Shown one piece after another: positions 22,474 through 31,274 of a DNA stretch of 47,782 bases. The position numbers and the translations under genes are program-made. Under the pieces are notes generated by a model, which was given only the letters and a program-made list of their open reading frames with translations, made no database searches and was not told where the DNA came from. The stretch covers positions 1-47,782 of the forward strand of contig JAFPVC010000023.1 of assembly GCA_017413085.1 (NCBI GenBank). The letters are read 5' to 3'. Numbering within the stretch: the first letter of the stretch is position 1; each line of letters begins with the position of its first letter. Origin of the DNA: Prevotella sp. (GTDB lineage Bacteria > Bacteroidota > Bacteroidia > Bacteroidales > Bacteroidaceae).

Positions 22474-23442
22474 ATGGCACTCAACAAAGAAATATGGCTC
22501 AACACCATACAGGAGAACTTCTTTCCGCAGAACTCGTTCACCTCTAAGTCAGTGGATGACTCTGCATTCGTAAACAACAAGACGGTGCACGTGCCCAATG
22601 CCGGCAGCCCGTCGAGCGTCAAGAAGAACCGTACTACCAAGCCTGCTACCGTGCAGACACGTACGGATCAAGACTTGTCCTACAACATCGACGAACTGAC
22701 CACCGACCCGGTATATATCCCTAACGTGGACCAGGTGGAACTGTCGTATGACAAGCGCATGAGCGTGATTGCCAACGACCGCGAGCAGTTGCAGAAGGCA
22801 GCAGCCGACAACCTGCTGCAGAAGTGGGCGAAGTATGCCGCAGGTATCACCACCACCGGTGCAAACGTGACTACACGTTCTGCTAACGGCACAGGCGACC
22901 GCCGCGCCATCACAAAGGCTGACGTGTTGGCAGCCGCAACACTTTTCAACAAGAACGACGTGCCGCAGGAAAACCGCTACCTCCTGCTCAATGCCGCCAT
23001 GTATGCCGACCTGCTCAACGACCTCACCGACAAGGAACTTTCAGCGTTCCTTGCATCTGCCGACGCACAGAACGGTACGCTCGGCCGTCTCTACGGCTTC
23101 AGCATAATGATGCGCTCAGAGACCGACGAGATAACCGACCGCAGCGCAGCACCGTCAGGCGGTCACACCTTCCTCACCGACACTCCTACTTCTGAGGAGG
23201 CTGCAACACTCAACGCCATAGCACTGGCATGGCAGGAGAAGTGCGTGAGCCGCGCCATCGGCGAAGTGAAGATGTTCGACGAGACTGATTCGCCCACCTA
23301 CTACGGTGACATCTACTCATTCCTCATGCGCACCGGCGGTTCACACCGTCGCTACGACAAGAAAGGCATAGCCGTCATCATAGAGGGCGAAGCCGTAGAG
23401 GAAACAGTGGAAGAGACAGTGGAAGACCAGGGCCACGAGTAA
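22474..23442 (+). CDS. Major capsid protein
   Basis: A 322-residue protein at the capsid position, after protease/scaffold and before the tail genes. Typical stretches are LNTIQENFFPQNSFTSKSVD, a central YLLLNAAMYADLLNDL, and the late FLMRTGGSHRRYDKKGIAV. An acidic tail of repeated EETVEE units follows. It does not look like Mu gpT and is probably a Bacteroidetes-phage HK97-fold lineage. The acidic repeat tail is unusual and could be surface-exposed or removed by the protease. Confidence 0.85.
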   Translation: MALNKEIWLNTIQENFFPQNSFTSKSVDDSAFVNNKTVHVPNAGSPSSVKKNRTTKPATVQTRTDQDLSYNIDELTTDPVYIPNVDQVELSYDKRMSVIANDREQLQKAAADNLLQKWAKYAAGITTTGANVTTRSANGTGDRRAITKADVLAAATLFNKNDVPQENRYLLLNAAMYADLLNDLTDKELSAFLASADAQNGTLGRLYGFSIMMRSETDEITDRSAAPSGGHTFLTDTPTSEEAATLNAIALAWQEKCVSRAIGEVKMFDETDSPTYYGDIYSFLMRTGGSHRRYDKKGIAVIIEGEAVEETVEETVEDQGHE

Positions 23443-23449
23443 AGGCACG

Positions 23450-23552
23450 CTACACCCGCTTTTTCAATACCCCTTAGGAATTGATGCTCAGGGATAAGAG
23501 CCTAGGAAAAGCAGAGTGTCAGTTCCGGGGGTGAAAAAGCGGCAAAGTGTAG
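23450..23552 (+). other. Long structured RNA element downstream of the capsid gene
   Basis: Almost the whole 103 nt can fold as one interrupted hairpin. P1: CTACAC with GTGTAG. P2: CCGCTTTTTCA with TGAAAAAGCGG, an 11-bp perfect stem; the 4-nt bulge CAAA lies between P1 and P2 on the 3' side. P3: CCCC with GGGG. P4: GGAATTGATGCTC with GAGTGTCAGTTCC, fully paired if G-U is allowed. The 24-nt apical region holds CCTAGG and TAAG, which could pair back to CCTTAGG near P3. No T-run follows, so it is not a standard terminator. It lies between capsid and tail sheath genes. I do not recognise the RNA family. Confidence 0.7.
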
Positions 23553-23557
23553 AAATG

Positions 23558-23631
23558 GACAATTCACAATGCATAATGCATAATTCACAATGCTAAATCT
23601 TAATTCTTAAATCTTAATTCTTAATTCAATC
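23558..23631 (+). repeat. Gene-junction repeat, capsid/sheath
   Basis: ACAATTCACAATGCATAATG units, then TTAATTCTTAAATCTTAATTC to the sheath ATG. Unlike other junctions, the structured element separates it from the stop codon. Confidence 0.85.
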
Positions 23632-24825
23632 ATGCAACTACCAAGAGTAAAGATACAGTTCCTTAACGGACAGCTGGGCACCGTAGGCGAGAGCGCCGAC
23701 GGACTGACAGCCCTCGTGTGTGGTGCGGCGGCAGTGACGGGGTTGCTCACGCTCAACACTCCCTATACGCTGCGCTCCATGGATGACCTTGCAGACCTTG
23801 GTGTGACAGAAGACAACAACGCCGAACTGTACCGTCAGGTCAGCCTCTTCTACGATGAAGCAGGTCCAGGCGTGAAGCTCGTCATCTACCCCGTGGCACC
23901 AGCCACCACCATGACCACGCTGTGCGACTACACACAGACAGCAGCCGGCAAGGTGCGCGACCTCATCACACGCATGAACGGACAGCTGCGTGCCGTGGCT
24001 GTGGCAAACGTAAACACCGGTGGTTCTGCAGCAAGCACCAACGGCATAGACCCCGACGTGCTGACGGCACTGCCTAAGGCACAGCAGCTGGCAGAGTGGG
24101 CAACCACGGAACTCTACGCTCCGTTGTTCTTCGTGCTGGAAGGCAGGAAATATGACAGTAGCAAGACACTGCACGACCTCACGCAGGATGACTACGACCG
24201 TGTAGCTGTGCTCATTGGCGATACCGAGGCAGAGAGCGAAGGCGCGTGCATAGGCACACTGATGGGACGCATTGCCTCCATACCCGTGCAGCGCAACATA
24301 GGCAGGGTGAAAGACGGCAGTCTGGCATTGTCAGAGGCTTACCTTGACGACAAGGCTGTGGAGAAAGCCCAGAGCCTTGTAGAGACGGTACACGAGAGCG
24401 GTTATATCACATTGCGCCGATACGTAGGCAGAAGTGGCTACTTCTTCACCGACGATCCGACAGCAACCGACGATACTGACGATTATGCACACATCACGGC
24501 ACGCCGTGTGGCCGACAAGGCATATCGCCTGGCATACGATACGCTGCTCGACATGCTCCTCGACGAACTGGAGGTGAATACCGACGGCACGCTGCTGCCG
24601 GCTGTGGCACGCTCATGGGAGCAGACAGTGACCAACGTCATTAATCGCCAGATGACCGCCAACGGCGAACTTAGTGCCGGTGAGGACGGTGAAGGCTGCC
24701 AGTGCTACGTGGACGACCAGCAGAACGTGCTCGCCACATCGAACGTCAAGGTGACGCTCAAGGTGCGTCCGTTCGGCTATGCACGCTACGTGGACGTAAG
24801 TCTGGGATTTCTGGTTAGTGCATAA
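23632..24825 (+). CDS. Tail sheath protein (DUF2586-like)
   Basis: A 397-residue contractile sheath subunit, which identifies the phage as a myovirus. The N-terminus MQLPRVKIQFLNGQLG, the middle APLFFVLEGRKYD...VLIGDTEAESEGACIGTLMG, and the C-terminal ITLRRYVGRSGYFFTDDPT with a final VKVTLKVRPFGYARYVDVSL match the Bacteroidetes sheath pattern. The sheath contracts to drive the tube through the envelope. The tube gene follows. Its last residues and stop merge with a gene-junction repeat. Confidence 0.85.
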   Translation: MQLPRVKIQFLNGQLGTVGESADGLTALVCGAAAVTGLLTLNTPYTLRSMDDLADLGVTEDNNAELYRQVSLFYDEAGPGVKLVIYPVAPATTMTTLCDYTQTAAGKVRDLITRMNGQLRAVAVANVNTGGSAASTNGIDPDVLTALPKAQQLAEWATTELYAPLFFVLEGRKYDSSKTLHDLTQDDYDRVAVLIGDTEAESEGACIGTLMGRIASIPVQRNIGRVKDGSLALSEAYLDDKAVEKAQSLVETVHESGYITLRRYVGRSGYFFTDDPTATDDTDDYAHITARRVADKAYRLAYDTLLDMLLDELEVNTDGTLLPAVARSWEQTVTNVINRQMTANGELSAGEDGEGCQCYVDDQQNVLATSNVKVTLKVRPFGYARYVDVSLGFLVSA

Positions 24826-24880
24826 TGCGCAATGCATAATTCACAATGCATAATTCATAATTGCAAAATCTTAATTCTTA
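24819..24880 (+). repeat. Gene-junction repeat, sheath/tube
   Basis: GTGCATAATGCGCAATGC contains the sheath stop. Further ATAATTC units and TTAATTCTTAACTC lead to the tube ATG. Confidence 0.85.
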
Positions 24881-24884
24881 ACTC

Positions 24885-25295
24885 ATGGTTAATACAAGAG
24901 AATACGAATGGGCCGACGTCACCGTAGTGGTGGCAGGCCGCAAGGTTACTGGACTGCGAGGCGTGAAGTATGCCTCGAAGCAGGAGAAGGAAGTGCTGCA
25001 TGCCTCAGGTAACAAGCCTATGAGCATACAGCGTGGCAACAAGACCTACCAAGGTGAGCTCACGCTGGTACAGAGCGAGTATGAGGCACTGCGACGTGCA
25101 TCGGGCGGTGACATACTCGACGCCTCGATAGACATCGTGGCATCATACGGCAACCCTACACACGGCGACGTGATAACCACAGACGTGCTCATAGGCGTGG
25201 AGTTCACTGAGGACAGCACGGAATGGAAGCAGGGTGACAAGTTCCAGGAGAAGACGTTGCCGTTCATTTTCCTCGACCTCAAGAATAAGGAATAA
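24885..25295 (+). CDS. Tail tube protein
   Basis: A 136-residue beta-rich protein (VTVVVAGRKVTGLRGVKYAS, then GNKTYQGELTLVQSEYEAL, then VITTDVLIGVEFTEDSTEW). Size and order (sheath, tube, chaperone, tape measure) match the inner tube of contractile tails. It would polymerise inside the sheath. Function rests on strand pattern and synteny. Confidence 0.8.
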   Translation: MVNTREYEWADVTVVVAGRKVTGLRGVKYASKQEKEVLHASGNKPMSIQRGNKTYQGELTLVQSEYEALRRASGGDILDASIDIVASYGNPTHGDVITTDVLIGVEFTEDSTEWKQGDKFQEKTLPFIFLDLKNKE

Positions 25296-25362
25296 GGATG
25301 AAGGGAAGAAAGAAGAAGGTTTGCAACACAAATAGACCTTAGTCCTTAATCCTTCGACCTTA

Positions 25363-25400
25363 ATCCATAATGCACAATCTTAATTCATAAATCTTAATTC
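25363..25400 (+). repeat. Gene-junction repeat, tube/chaperone
   Basis: CATAATGCACAATCTTAATTC, preceded by a CCTTAATCC-type run (25340-25362), in the 107-bp gap. Confidence 0.75.
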
Positions 25401-25402
25401 AA

Positions 25403-25854
25403 ATGAAGATTGAACAGAAGAAAATAGACGAGTGGAAAGCCAAGCACGGCGACCTGTATCAGATAAGCGTGGAGGGCAAGTCGTGCCTCTTGCGCAGACC
25501 GACGAGAAAAGACATCAGCTATGCCAGCGTGGTGCGCGACCCCATGCAGCTAAGTGAGACGATGCTCAAGCAGCTGTGGCTCGACGGTGACAGGGAGATA
25601 CTTGAACAGGACGACCTCTTCCTTGCCGTAGTGGCAAAGATGGAGGAAGTAATGAAGATAAAGGAGGCCGAGATAAAAAAAATCTGAAGGATGCCGACGT
25701 GCCGGGATGGGAAGACACCGACGTGCTGTTTCTCAACACCATGCTGAGATACTACATGCACCTCGACCCCGACACACTCTCAGACGGAGAGTGGGCGTGG
25801 ACCATACGTCACCTGATCGACATCCGCAAGGCAGAAGCAAAGGCGAATGGATAG
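25403..25854 (+). CDS. Tail assembly chaperone, long form made by a -1 frameshift
   Basis: The zero-frame product is 94 residues (25403-25687): MKIEQKKIDEWKAKHGDLYQ...AEIKKI. At A-AAA-AAA (25675-25681), just before the TGA, a -1 slip continues into KNLKDADVPGWEDTDVLFLN...ADAW-type sequence and stops at 25854, giving about 150 residues. The extension fills the otherwise empty gap up to the tape measure gene. This is the G/G-T chaperone arrangement common to long-tailed phages: both forms coat the tape measure during tail assembly. The tape measure ATG overlaps the end of the long form by 8 bp. Confidence 0.85.
25675..25681 (+). promoter_or_regulatory. Programmed -1 frameshift site
   Basis: Heptamer A-AAA-AAA in the zero frame (codons ATA AAA AAA ATC TGA), within a run of eight A bases, 3 bases before the stop codon. 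Confidence 0.8.
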
Positions 25855-27631
25855 CATACTGAAATATACGATAGACCTGCAGCAAAGAGGCGGTGGCGAC
25901 GTAATCAATGCCGCACGGCAGGTTGACACTCAGCTGCAGACGGTGCAGCGCAGGGCAGGTTCCGTGGGGACAGCACTGCGCAGCGCCTTCTCGTTCTCCA
26001 GCTTTAAAGGGTCATTGATGAGCATCCCTGGCATGAGTTTCCTGATGAACCCCTATACGCTGATAGGTGCAGGAGTGGGAGCCATAGCCAAGGTGGGCGC
26101 ACAGGCAGAGATGACCAGCACGGCATTCCGTACGCTTGTAGGCGACGAGGCCAAGGCAGCAGAGATGCTGCAGCAGATAAACGACTATTCTGCCAAGACG
26201 CCATACACCGCCCTCGACCTTACGGATAATGCCAAGATGATGCTCAACTTCGGTGTGCAGGCAGACAAGGTGAACGGCTACATGCGTCAGCTGGGCGACA
26301 TAGCCGGAGGAGATGCAAACAAACTGTCGAGCCTCTCGCTGGTGTTCGGACAAGTGGCGAGTGCGGGTAGAATGACGGGGCAGGACCTGATGCAGTTCAT
26401 CAATGCGGGCTTCAATCCGCTGAAGGAACTGGAGAAGATGACCGGCAAGACCTATAAGGAACTGCAGGACATGATGTCGAAAGGCCAGATAGGCATGGAT
26501 GCCGTGGCCGCCGCCATCAAGCATGCCACAGACGAAGGCGGAGCATTCCACGGGATGAGCGAGAGTCTGAGCCAGACACTGTCGGGCAGACTTTCAACGC
26601 TCGTTGGAGTGATACAGCAGCGTGCCGCAGAGATATACAAGGTCATGCAGCCCGCAATAATGTCGGTGGTCGATGTTGTGTCGGACATAGTGCCGCCTAT
26701 ACTCACAGCCATACAGAAGGTGATAGGTGTGGTGCTGGCAGTGACGCGGTTTATCTGGAAGTGGCGCGAGGAACTAGGCTACCTTGCCGCAGTGGTGGGT
26801 GTGGCCGCCGTGGCACTCAATACCGGGCGCATTGCCATGCTTGCCTACGCAGCGGTGACTAAAACTGTTACAGTTGTGACCAAGGCATGGACTGTGGCAC
26901 AGTGGCTCATCAATGCTGCACTGACGGCTAACCCCATAGGATTGGTTGTCGCAGCCGTAGCGGCACTGGTGGCAGCGGTGATATACTGCTGGAACAACTT
27001 CGAGGGGTTCCGCAATTTCCTCACCACCATGTGGGACACGGTGAAGCAGTTCGGCAACATACTCAAGGAATACGTCACCGACCGCATCACTGAGCTGCTC
27101 AACGGGCTGGGCAAGGTGGGTGAAGCGCTGAAGGCTCTGTTTTCGGGAGAGTTCTCGGATGCGACACGGCTGGCTTCGGAAGGCTTTGCAGACATAAGCG
27201 GTGTAGGTTCGGCCAAGCGGCTGTATGATAATGCCAAGGCTGCAGGAGGCACCGCCGCCTATATACAGAACTACCGTAACCAGTTGCTTGCACAGAAGCA
27301 GACGGAAACGAAGAAGAAAACGGAGAAGAAGAACACTGGCATCAGCAAACCAGGACAAAAGGGCAGCAAGACGGCTACCGACTTGTTTCTCTCTGGCGGC
27401 AACGGTGGCGGCAACGGCAAAGGCAGAACAGGCGCAGGAAGCCGAAAGACCGCTGAGACGCTTGCCACGGGCGGCACACGCAACACCACCATACACATGA
27501 GCATAGGCAAGTTCTTCGACAACATCTATGTCAGTATGGCCGATAAGACCGACACTGCAGAACTGGAGCACACGGTGCTACGTTGCATGAACCGCGCCCT
27601 GGCCATAGCCGCAAGCTCTGATAATGCATGA
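25847..27631 (+). CDS. Tape measure protein
   Basis: A 594-residue protein. The N-terminal tape-measure domain is recognisable by [40 protein letters not shown] and [20 protein letters not shown]. Several hydrophobic segments follow (about residues 270-390, such as [16 protein letters not shown] and [18 protein letters not shown]). A low-complexity Lys/Gly-rich part precedes the C-terminus. It sets tail length and helps DNA pass the inner membrane. At 594 residues it is short, predicting a short tail. Its final NA residues and stop fall in a gene-junction repeat. Confidence 0.92.
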   Translation: MDSILKYTIDLQQRGGGDVINAARQVDTQLQTVQRRAGSVGTALRSAFSFSSFKGSLMSIPGMSFLMNPYTLIGAGVGAIAKVGAQAEMTSTAFRTLVGDEAKAAEMLQQINDYSAKTPYTALDLTDNAKMMLNFGVQADKVNGYMRQLGDIAGGDANKLSSLSLVFGQVASAGRMTGQDLMQFINAGFNPLKELEKMTGKTYKELQDMMSKGQIGMDAVAAAIKHATDEGGAFHGMSESLSQTLSGRLSTLVGVIQQRAAEIYKVMQPAIMSVVDVVSDIVPPILTAIQKVIGVVLAVTRFIWKWREELGYLAAVVGVAAVALNTGRIAMLAYAAVTKTVTVVTKAWTVAQWLINAALTANPIGLVVAAVAALVAAVIYCWNNFEGFRNFLTTMWDTVKQFGNILKEYVTDRITELLNGLGKVGEALKALFSGEFSDATRLASEGFADISGVGSAKRLYDNAKAAGGTAAYIQNYRNQLLAQKQTETKKKTEKKNTGISKPGQKGSKTATDLFLSGGNGGGNGKGRTGAGSRKTAETLATGGTRNTTIHMSIGKFFDNIYVSMADKTDTAELEHTVLRCMNRALAIAASSDNA

Positions 27632-27699
27632 TTCACAATGCACAATGCATAATTCATATTTTTTCAATCCTTCAATTTTTTAATTCTTCAATTTTTCCC
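27622..27699 (+). repeat. Gene-junction repeat plus TTCAATT leader, tape measure/baseplate
   Basis: AATGCATGATTCACAATGC supplies the tape-measure stop. TTCAATCCTTCAATTTTTT leads to the ATG at 27700. A longer frame from 27628 would merely translate this repeat. Confidence 0.85.
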
Positions 27700-28305
27700 A
27701 TGGCTGTCAACACCATAAAGATACCACCATACGGACTGTTTCGGGAGAACAACTTCCACGGCATCAGTACGGGCTATCTGGCACCGGGCAAAAAGATGCC
27801 TGATAGCTCCGACTACAACGTGGATGTCATAAGCCCGGACGAGGTGGAGGATACCGTATATACCAATGCCCTGGGCGTGCCGATGGTGATGCCTATGAGA
27901 CTCAAAAACGACAGTATGGGCGAATGGCTGCTGCCTGAGGAACCGATGGTGAGTGTGAACGGACAGCATATAATGGTGCGCCGTCAAGTAAGCAAGGGAA
28001 CGGTAAGGGGCAGCATTAAGGAACGCTGGACACAGGACGACTACACCATCCATATAGAAGGCATACTGATGGGCAGAGACGGCAAATACCCGAAAGACGA
28101 CGTAAAGAAGCTGCGTCGCTACTGCGAGGAAGGCAAGATAGAAGCCCTGTGTCCGCTGCTTGAGATGTTCGGCATACGTCAGATAGCCGTCAGTACGTGG
28201 GAAATGCCGTTCACCAGTGGCGCAGCCAATCAGAACTACACGATAGAGGCTTACAGCGATGACATTCACAAGCTGCTGTTGAGTCGCGACGACATGAAGA
28301 TGTAA
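27700..28305 (+). CDS. Tail/baseplate protein, DUF6046-like
   Basis: A 201-residue protein, start chosen at [14 protein letters not shown] because upstream codons are repeat sequence. It contains [20 protein letters not shown] followed by [17 protein letters not shown] and closes with [18 protein letters not shown]. This is the Bacteroidetes-phage DUF6046 pattern. Its place between tape measure and tail hub matches a LysM-like tail tube initiator or baseplate component. The exact role is unknown. Confidence 0.7.
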   Translation: MAVNTIKIPPYGLFRENNFHGISTGYLAPGKKMPDSSDYNVDVISPDEVEDTVYTNALGVPMVMPMRLKNDSMGEWLLPEEPMVSVNGQHIMVRRQVSKGTVRGSIKERWTQDDYTIHIEGILMGRDGKYPKDDVKKLRRYCEEGKIEALCPLLEMFGIRQIAVSTWEMPFTSGAANQNYTIEAYSDDIHKLLLSRDDMKM

Positions 28306-28307
28306 TT

Positions 28308-29261
28308 ATGTACACAATGCGATACGACATACAGATAGGAGGCTACACACTGGGAATGCTCGACAAGGTGGAGATACACCGCAGTGTGGAACTACTTGCC
28401 GACACAGCCGTCATAACACTGCCGGCAGCACAGTATAATGCCGCACTCGACGTGGAAAGCAAACTGCACCGTGGCGATGCCGTGAAGATACGCCTCGGAT
28501 ATGAAGAGGAAGGGCTGAAGGATGAGTTCGGAGGCTATCTGCAACGTATATCCACTGACGGTGGCAGTGTGACGTTGCACTGTGAAGATGACATCTACCT
28601 CTTTAGGCGCGGCATAGTCAACGCAATACTGCGCAAGGTGACGCTGAAGACGCTGCTGGAGCATGTGGTGAAGGCGTGTGGGCTGACGCTGAAGGTGGAA
28701 GCGTCATACTCCTGGACATACGACCGCTTCGTCATCGTGGATGCCACGGGCTATGACGTACTGAAGAAGGTACAAGAGGAATGTGGTGCAGACATATACA
28801 TCAGCGACGGAGTGCTGCACGTGCATGCACCAGGAGAGAAGACAGGAGAGGAACACTACTATGACATGCAGCGTAATGTGGAAAAGGAAGACCTCACCTT
28901 CCACAGAGCAGAAGAAAAGAAGGTGCGCGTAGTGGTGAAGGCCCTGATGCCCGACGGCACGGTAAAGGAGACAGAAACAGGCTCTGCCGGAGGCGAGAAG
29001 GTGGAAGTGAAATGCACCACTACAGACGAAGCCTCGATGAAGGCAAGGGGAGAACTGGAAGTCAGGCGCAGGTCATACGACGGACTCGAGGGCAATATCA
29101 CTACATGGCTCATACCCGTGTGCCGACCGGGTGACTCTGCATCGATGCACGACGCAGACTATCCTTACAAGGACGGCACATACTTCGTGAAGTCGGTGAC
29201 TACGGAGTTCTCCAAGGACGGCGGTAAGAGAAAGATAGATTTAGGATTCAGACTGAGTTAG
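28308..29261 (+). CDS. Baseplate hub protein (gpD/gp27-like)
   Basis: A 317-residue protein with the hub-type layout. An N-terminal beta domain opens with YDIQIGGYTLGMLDKVEIHRS. A central KTLLEHVVKACGLTLKV and GYDVLKKVQEECGADIYISDGV is typical of late-control/phage D proteins. A C-terminal LEGNITTWLIPVCRPGDSAS and YFVKSVTTEFSKDGGKRKI follow. It should form the trimeric hub under the tube and carry the spike. Two bases separate it from the DUF6046-like gene. Confidence 0.8.
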   Translation: MYTMRYDIQIGGYTLGMLDKVEIHRSVELLADTAVITLPAAQYNAALDVESKLHRGDAVKIRLGYEEEGLKDEFGGYLQRISTDGGSVTLHCEDDIYLFRRGIVNAILRKVTLKTLLEHVVKACGLTLKVEASYSWTYDRFVIVDATGYDVLKKVQEECGADIYISDGVLHVHAPGEKTGEEHYYDMQRNVEKEDLTFHRAEEKKVRVVVKALMPDGTVKETETGSAGGEKVEVKCTTTDEASMKARGELEVRRRSYDGLEGNITTWLIPVCRPGDSASMHDADYPYKDGTYFVKSVTTEFSKDGGKRKIDLGFRLS

Positions 29262-29264
29262 GCA

Positions 29265-29756
29265 ATGAGCGAATACAAGCAACTGCAACAACATATAAGA
29301 GACCTCGCCGGGCCAGTTGGAACGATGACCATATACCAGGGCATAGTGACAAGTGTAAGCGGATGCACCTGTGAGGTGCAGGTGGGAAGAATGATAGTGT
29401 CGGACGTAAGGCTGCGAGCCTCGGAAACCGACGATGAAAGTGAGATGCTCGTCGTGCCCAAGGTGGGAACGGCTGTCACGCTGGGAAGTCTGTCGGGCGA
29501 CCTTGCACAGATGGTGGTGTTGCAGGTGGATCATGTGGAGAGTATTACCATCAACGGCGGCAGGCTTGGAGGTCTCATTAACATAGAACAGCTGACGGCC
29601 AAGGTCAATGCGCTGGTGGACGCATTCAACTCACACACCCATGTGGTAAACACCACTGGAACGGCAACAGCACAGGCAGGAACGGCGCAAGCCGTGGCAT
29701 CACCTGCGCAGCGACTGAACAAGGCAGACTACGAAGATACGACCATAAAGCACTGA
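29265..29756 (+). CDS. Baseplate spike/assembly protein (gpV-like OB fold)
   Basis: A 163-residue protein. Residues 20-85 look like an OB fold (TIYQGIVTSVSGCTCEVQVG, VPKVGTAVTLGSLSGDLAQM). A short helix (LTAKVNALVDAFNSH) then leads to a THVVNTTGTATAQAGTAQAV repeat-like tip. The His-x-His in NSHTHVV resembles the metal-binding tip of tail spikes. It follows the hub gene as in P2 and Mu. Confidence 0.75.
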   Translation: MSEYKQLQQHIRDLAGPVGTMTIYQGIVTSVSGCTCEVQVGRMIVSDVRLRASETDDESEMLVVPKVGTAVTLGSLSGDLAQMVVLQVDHVESITINGGRLGGLINIEQLTAKVNALVDAFNSHTHVVNTTGTATAQAGTAQAVASPAQRLNKADYEDTTIKH

Positions 29757-29762
29757 CAAAAC

Positions 29763-30089
29763 ATGAAGAAGGGAACAGGCATTCAGCTTTCGGGCGACTA
29801 CGACATAGACATCTCCGTAAGGAGAGACAGCGGTGGACTGATAGTGTCGGGCTTGTGCATAGGCGACACGCTGCGTCAGAACCAGGCAGTGATACTGGCA
29901 ATGAACAAAGGAGAATTGAAGGAAGCACCGCTTATGGGCGTTGGCATATCAGACATGCTGCTCGACAATGACCCGCTGTTCTGGCGCACGGAGATAGCTG
30001 AACAAATGGAGATGGATGGACAGACTGTGGAGAGAGTAGCCATAGGCAGGGAGAGCATAGAGATAACGGCAGAGTATAAACAACGGTAA
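29763..30089 (+). CDS. Baseplate wedge protein, gp25/gpW-like
   Basis: A 108-residue protein showing GTGIQLSGDYDIDISVRRD, GDTLRQNQAVILAMNKGELK and PLMGVGISDMLLDND, the usual gp25-like lysozyme-fold wedge pattern with the conserved QN. It would sit between spike and gpJ-like protein in the baseplate. Gene order spike-wedge-J supports it. Confidence 0.75.
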   Translation: MKKGTGIQLSGDYDIDISVRRDSGGLIVSGLCIGDTLRQNQAVILAMNKGELKEAPLMGVGISDMLLDNDPLFWRTEIAEQMEMDGQTVERVAIGRESIEITAEYKQR

Positions 30090-30101
30090 AGGAGGAATGG
30101 C

Positions 30102-30392
30102 ATGAAGATAACCGCAGAGGCAGGACAGACACTGGCCGACATGGCAGTGGTGCACACGGGGAGCATGGAGACGCTGATGATACTCGCCCTAAAGAACGAC
30201 ATGCCGGTTACGCAAAGGCTGGAGACCGGACAGGTGCTGGAGAGTGCGGACGTAGTGCGCAGGGAGGTGGTAAGCTCCTTCATGGCTGCAAGCAGCCGGC
30301 CGGCAACCGAACTGACAGAAGAAGCGGCTGAAGACCTCGGACTGGGTGGCATAGGCTACATGGCAGTAGAGGTTGACTTTATAGTCAGTTGA
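30102..30392 (+). CDS. Small tail protein with LysM-like N-terminus (gpX-like)
   Basis: A 96-residue protein starting MKITAEAGQTLADMAVVHTG; the segment up to NDMPVTQRLETGQVL resembles a LysM/gpX tail protein that helps attach the baseplate to the tail. A strong SD (GGAGG) lies 9 bases upstream. It is followed by a short C-terminal tail of unknown role. Confidence 0.6.
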   Translation: MKITAEAGQTLADMAVVHTGSMETLMILALKNDMPVTQRLETGQVLESADVVRREVVSSFMAASSRPATELTEEAAEDLGLGGIGYMAVEVDFIVS

Positions 30393-30428
30393 ACACTGTT
30401 TGAACACTGATATAATACCATTATAACA

Positions 30429-31274
30429 ATGAGAACGATAGCAGAAATAAAGGGCGCAATAGCTGCCGACTTCATGAACAACGCCACTATGGCGCAGCAG
30501 TACGGCTTTACGCGCGGCGAAAAGTTTGACGAATGCTTCAGCGTGGTCAGCATTGAGAGCGTGCTGTTCTACATAGTGGCCGCAGCCGTGTGGGTGCTGG
30601 AGTGCCTGCTGGACGAGCACAAGAGCGATGTGGAGGCAGAGATAGAACAGATAATGCCACACCGCCCGAAGTGGTACCGCGACAAGGCGCTGGCGTTCAT
30701 GCTCGACAAGCCGCTTGTGACGGACACCGACCGCTACGACACCACCGGCATGGAAGAGGCGGAGATAAGGGCAGCCCACGTGGTGAAGTATGCAGCCGCC
30801 ACGGAGAGCGCCGACACCGCACTGCTGACCATTAAGGTGGCGGGCGAGACGGACGGTGAACTGGCACCGCTCGCCTCAGATGCAGAGACACAGCTGACTG
30901 CATACCTTGCGGAGATAAAGGATGCCGGCGTGCGCATAGCACTGGTGAACCAGGAGGCAGACCGGTTCAGCTGCGAGATAGACATATACTATGATACGAT
31001 GATGTCGCCGCAGGTGGTACGCGAGAGGGTGGAGAATGCCATCAGTGATTATATATGCGGTCTGCCGTTCAACGGCGAATACACCAATATGGCGCTGGTT
31101 GACAAGCTGCAGGTGCTCGAGGGTGTGAAGATTGCCGAGATGAAAGGCGTCAGCGTGTCGGTGAGCGGCGAGAGCACCATCACCGCCATAGATGCACGCT
31201 ATACCCCCGTGGCCGGATATATGAAGGCTGAACAGTTGAACATTAACATGATACCTTACAATGAGCAAGTATGA
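30429..31274 (+). CDS. Baseplate J-like protein
   Basis: A 281-residue wedge protein. The N-terminus (KGAIAADFMNNATMAQQYGF) resembles gpJ-type proteins. The C-terminal half shows VRIALVNQEADRFSCEIDIY, RERVENAISDYICGLPFNGE and LVDKLQVLEGVKIAEM, the usual gpJ C-terminal domain. It joins the baseplate wedges around the hub. The next gene overlaps its end by 14 bp. Confidence 0.75.
   Translation: MRTIAEIKGAIAADFMNNATMAQQYGFTRGEKFDECFSVVSIESVLFYIVAAAVWVLECLLDEHKSDVEAEIEQIMPHRPKWYRDKALAFMLDKPLVTDTDRYDTTGMEEAEIRAAHVVKYAAATESADTALLTIKVAGETDGELAPLASDAETQLTAYLAEIKDAGVRIALVNQEADRFSCEIDIYYDTMMSPQVVRERVENAISDYICGLPFNGEYTNMALVDKLQVLEGVKIAEMKGVSVSVSGESTITAIDARYTPVAGYMKAEQLNINMIPYNEQV

Noticed and set aside
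23450-23552. Hammerhead or other known self-cleaving ribozyme
   Set aside because: TTGATG and GGAAAA recall CUGAUGA/GAAA, but stem II and III pairings do not form, so I call it only a structured element.
27628-27699. N-terminal extension of the DUF6046-like protein
   Set aside because: The extra codons translate the gene-junction repeat; the ATG at 27700 fits the family.
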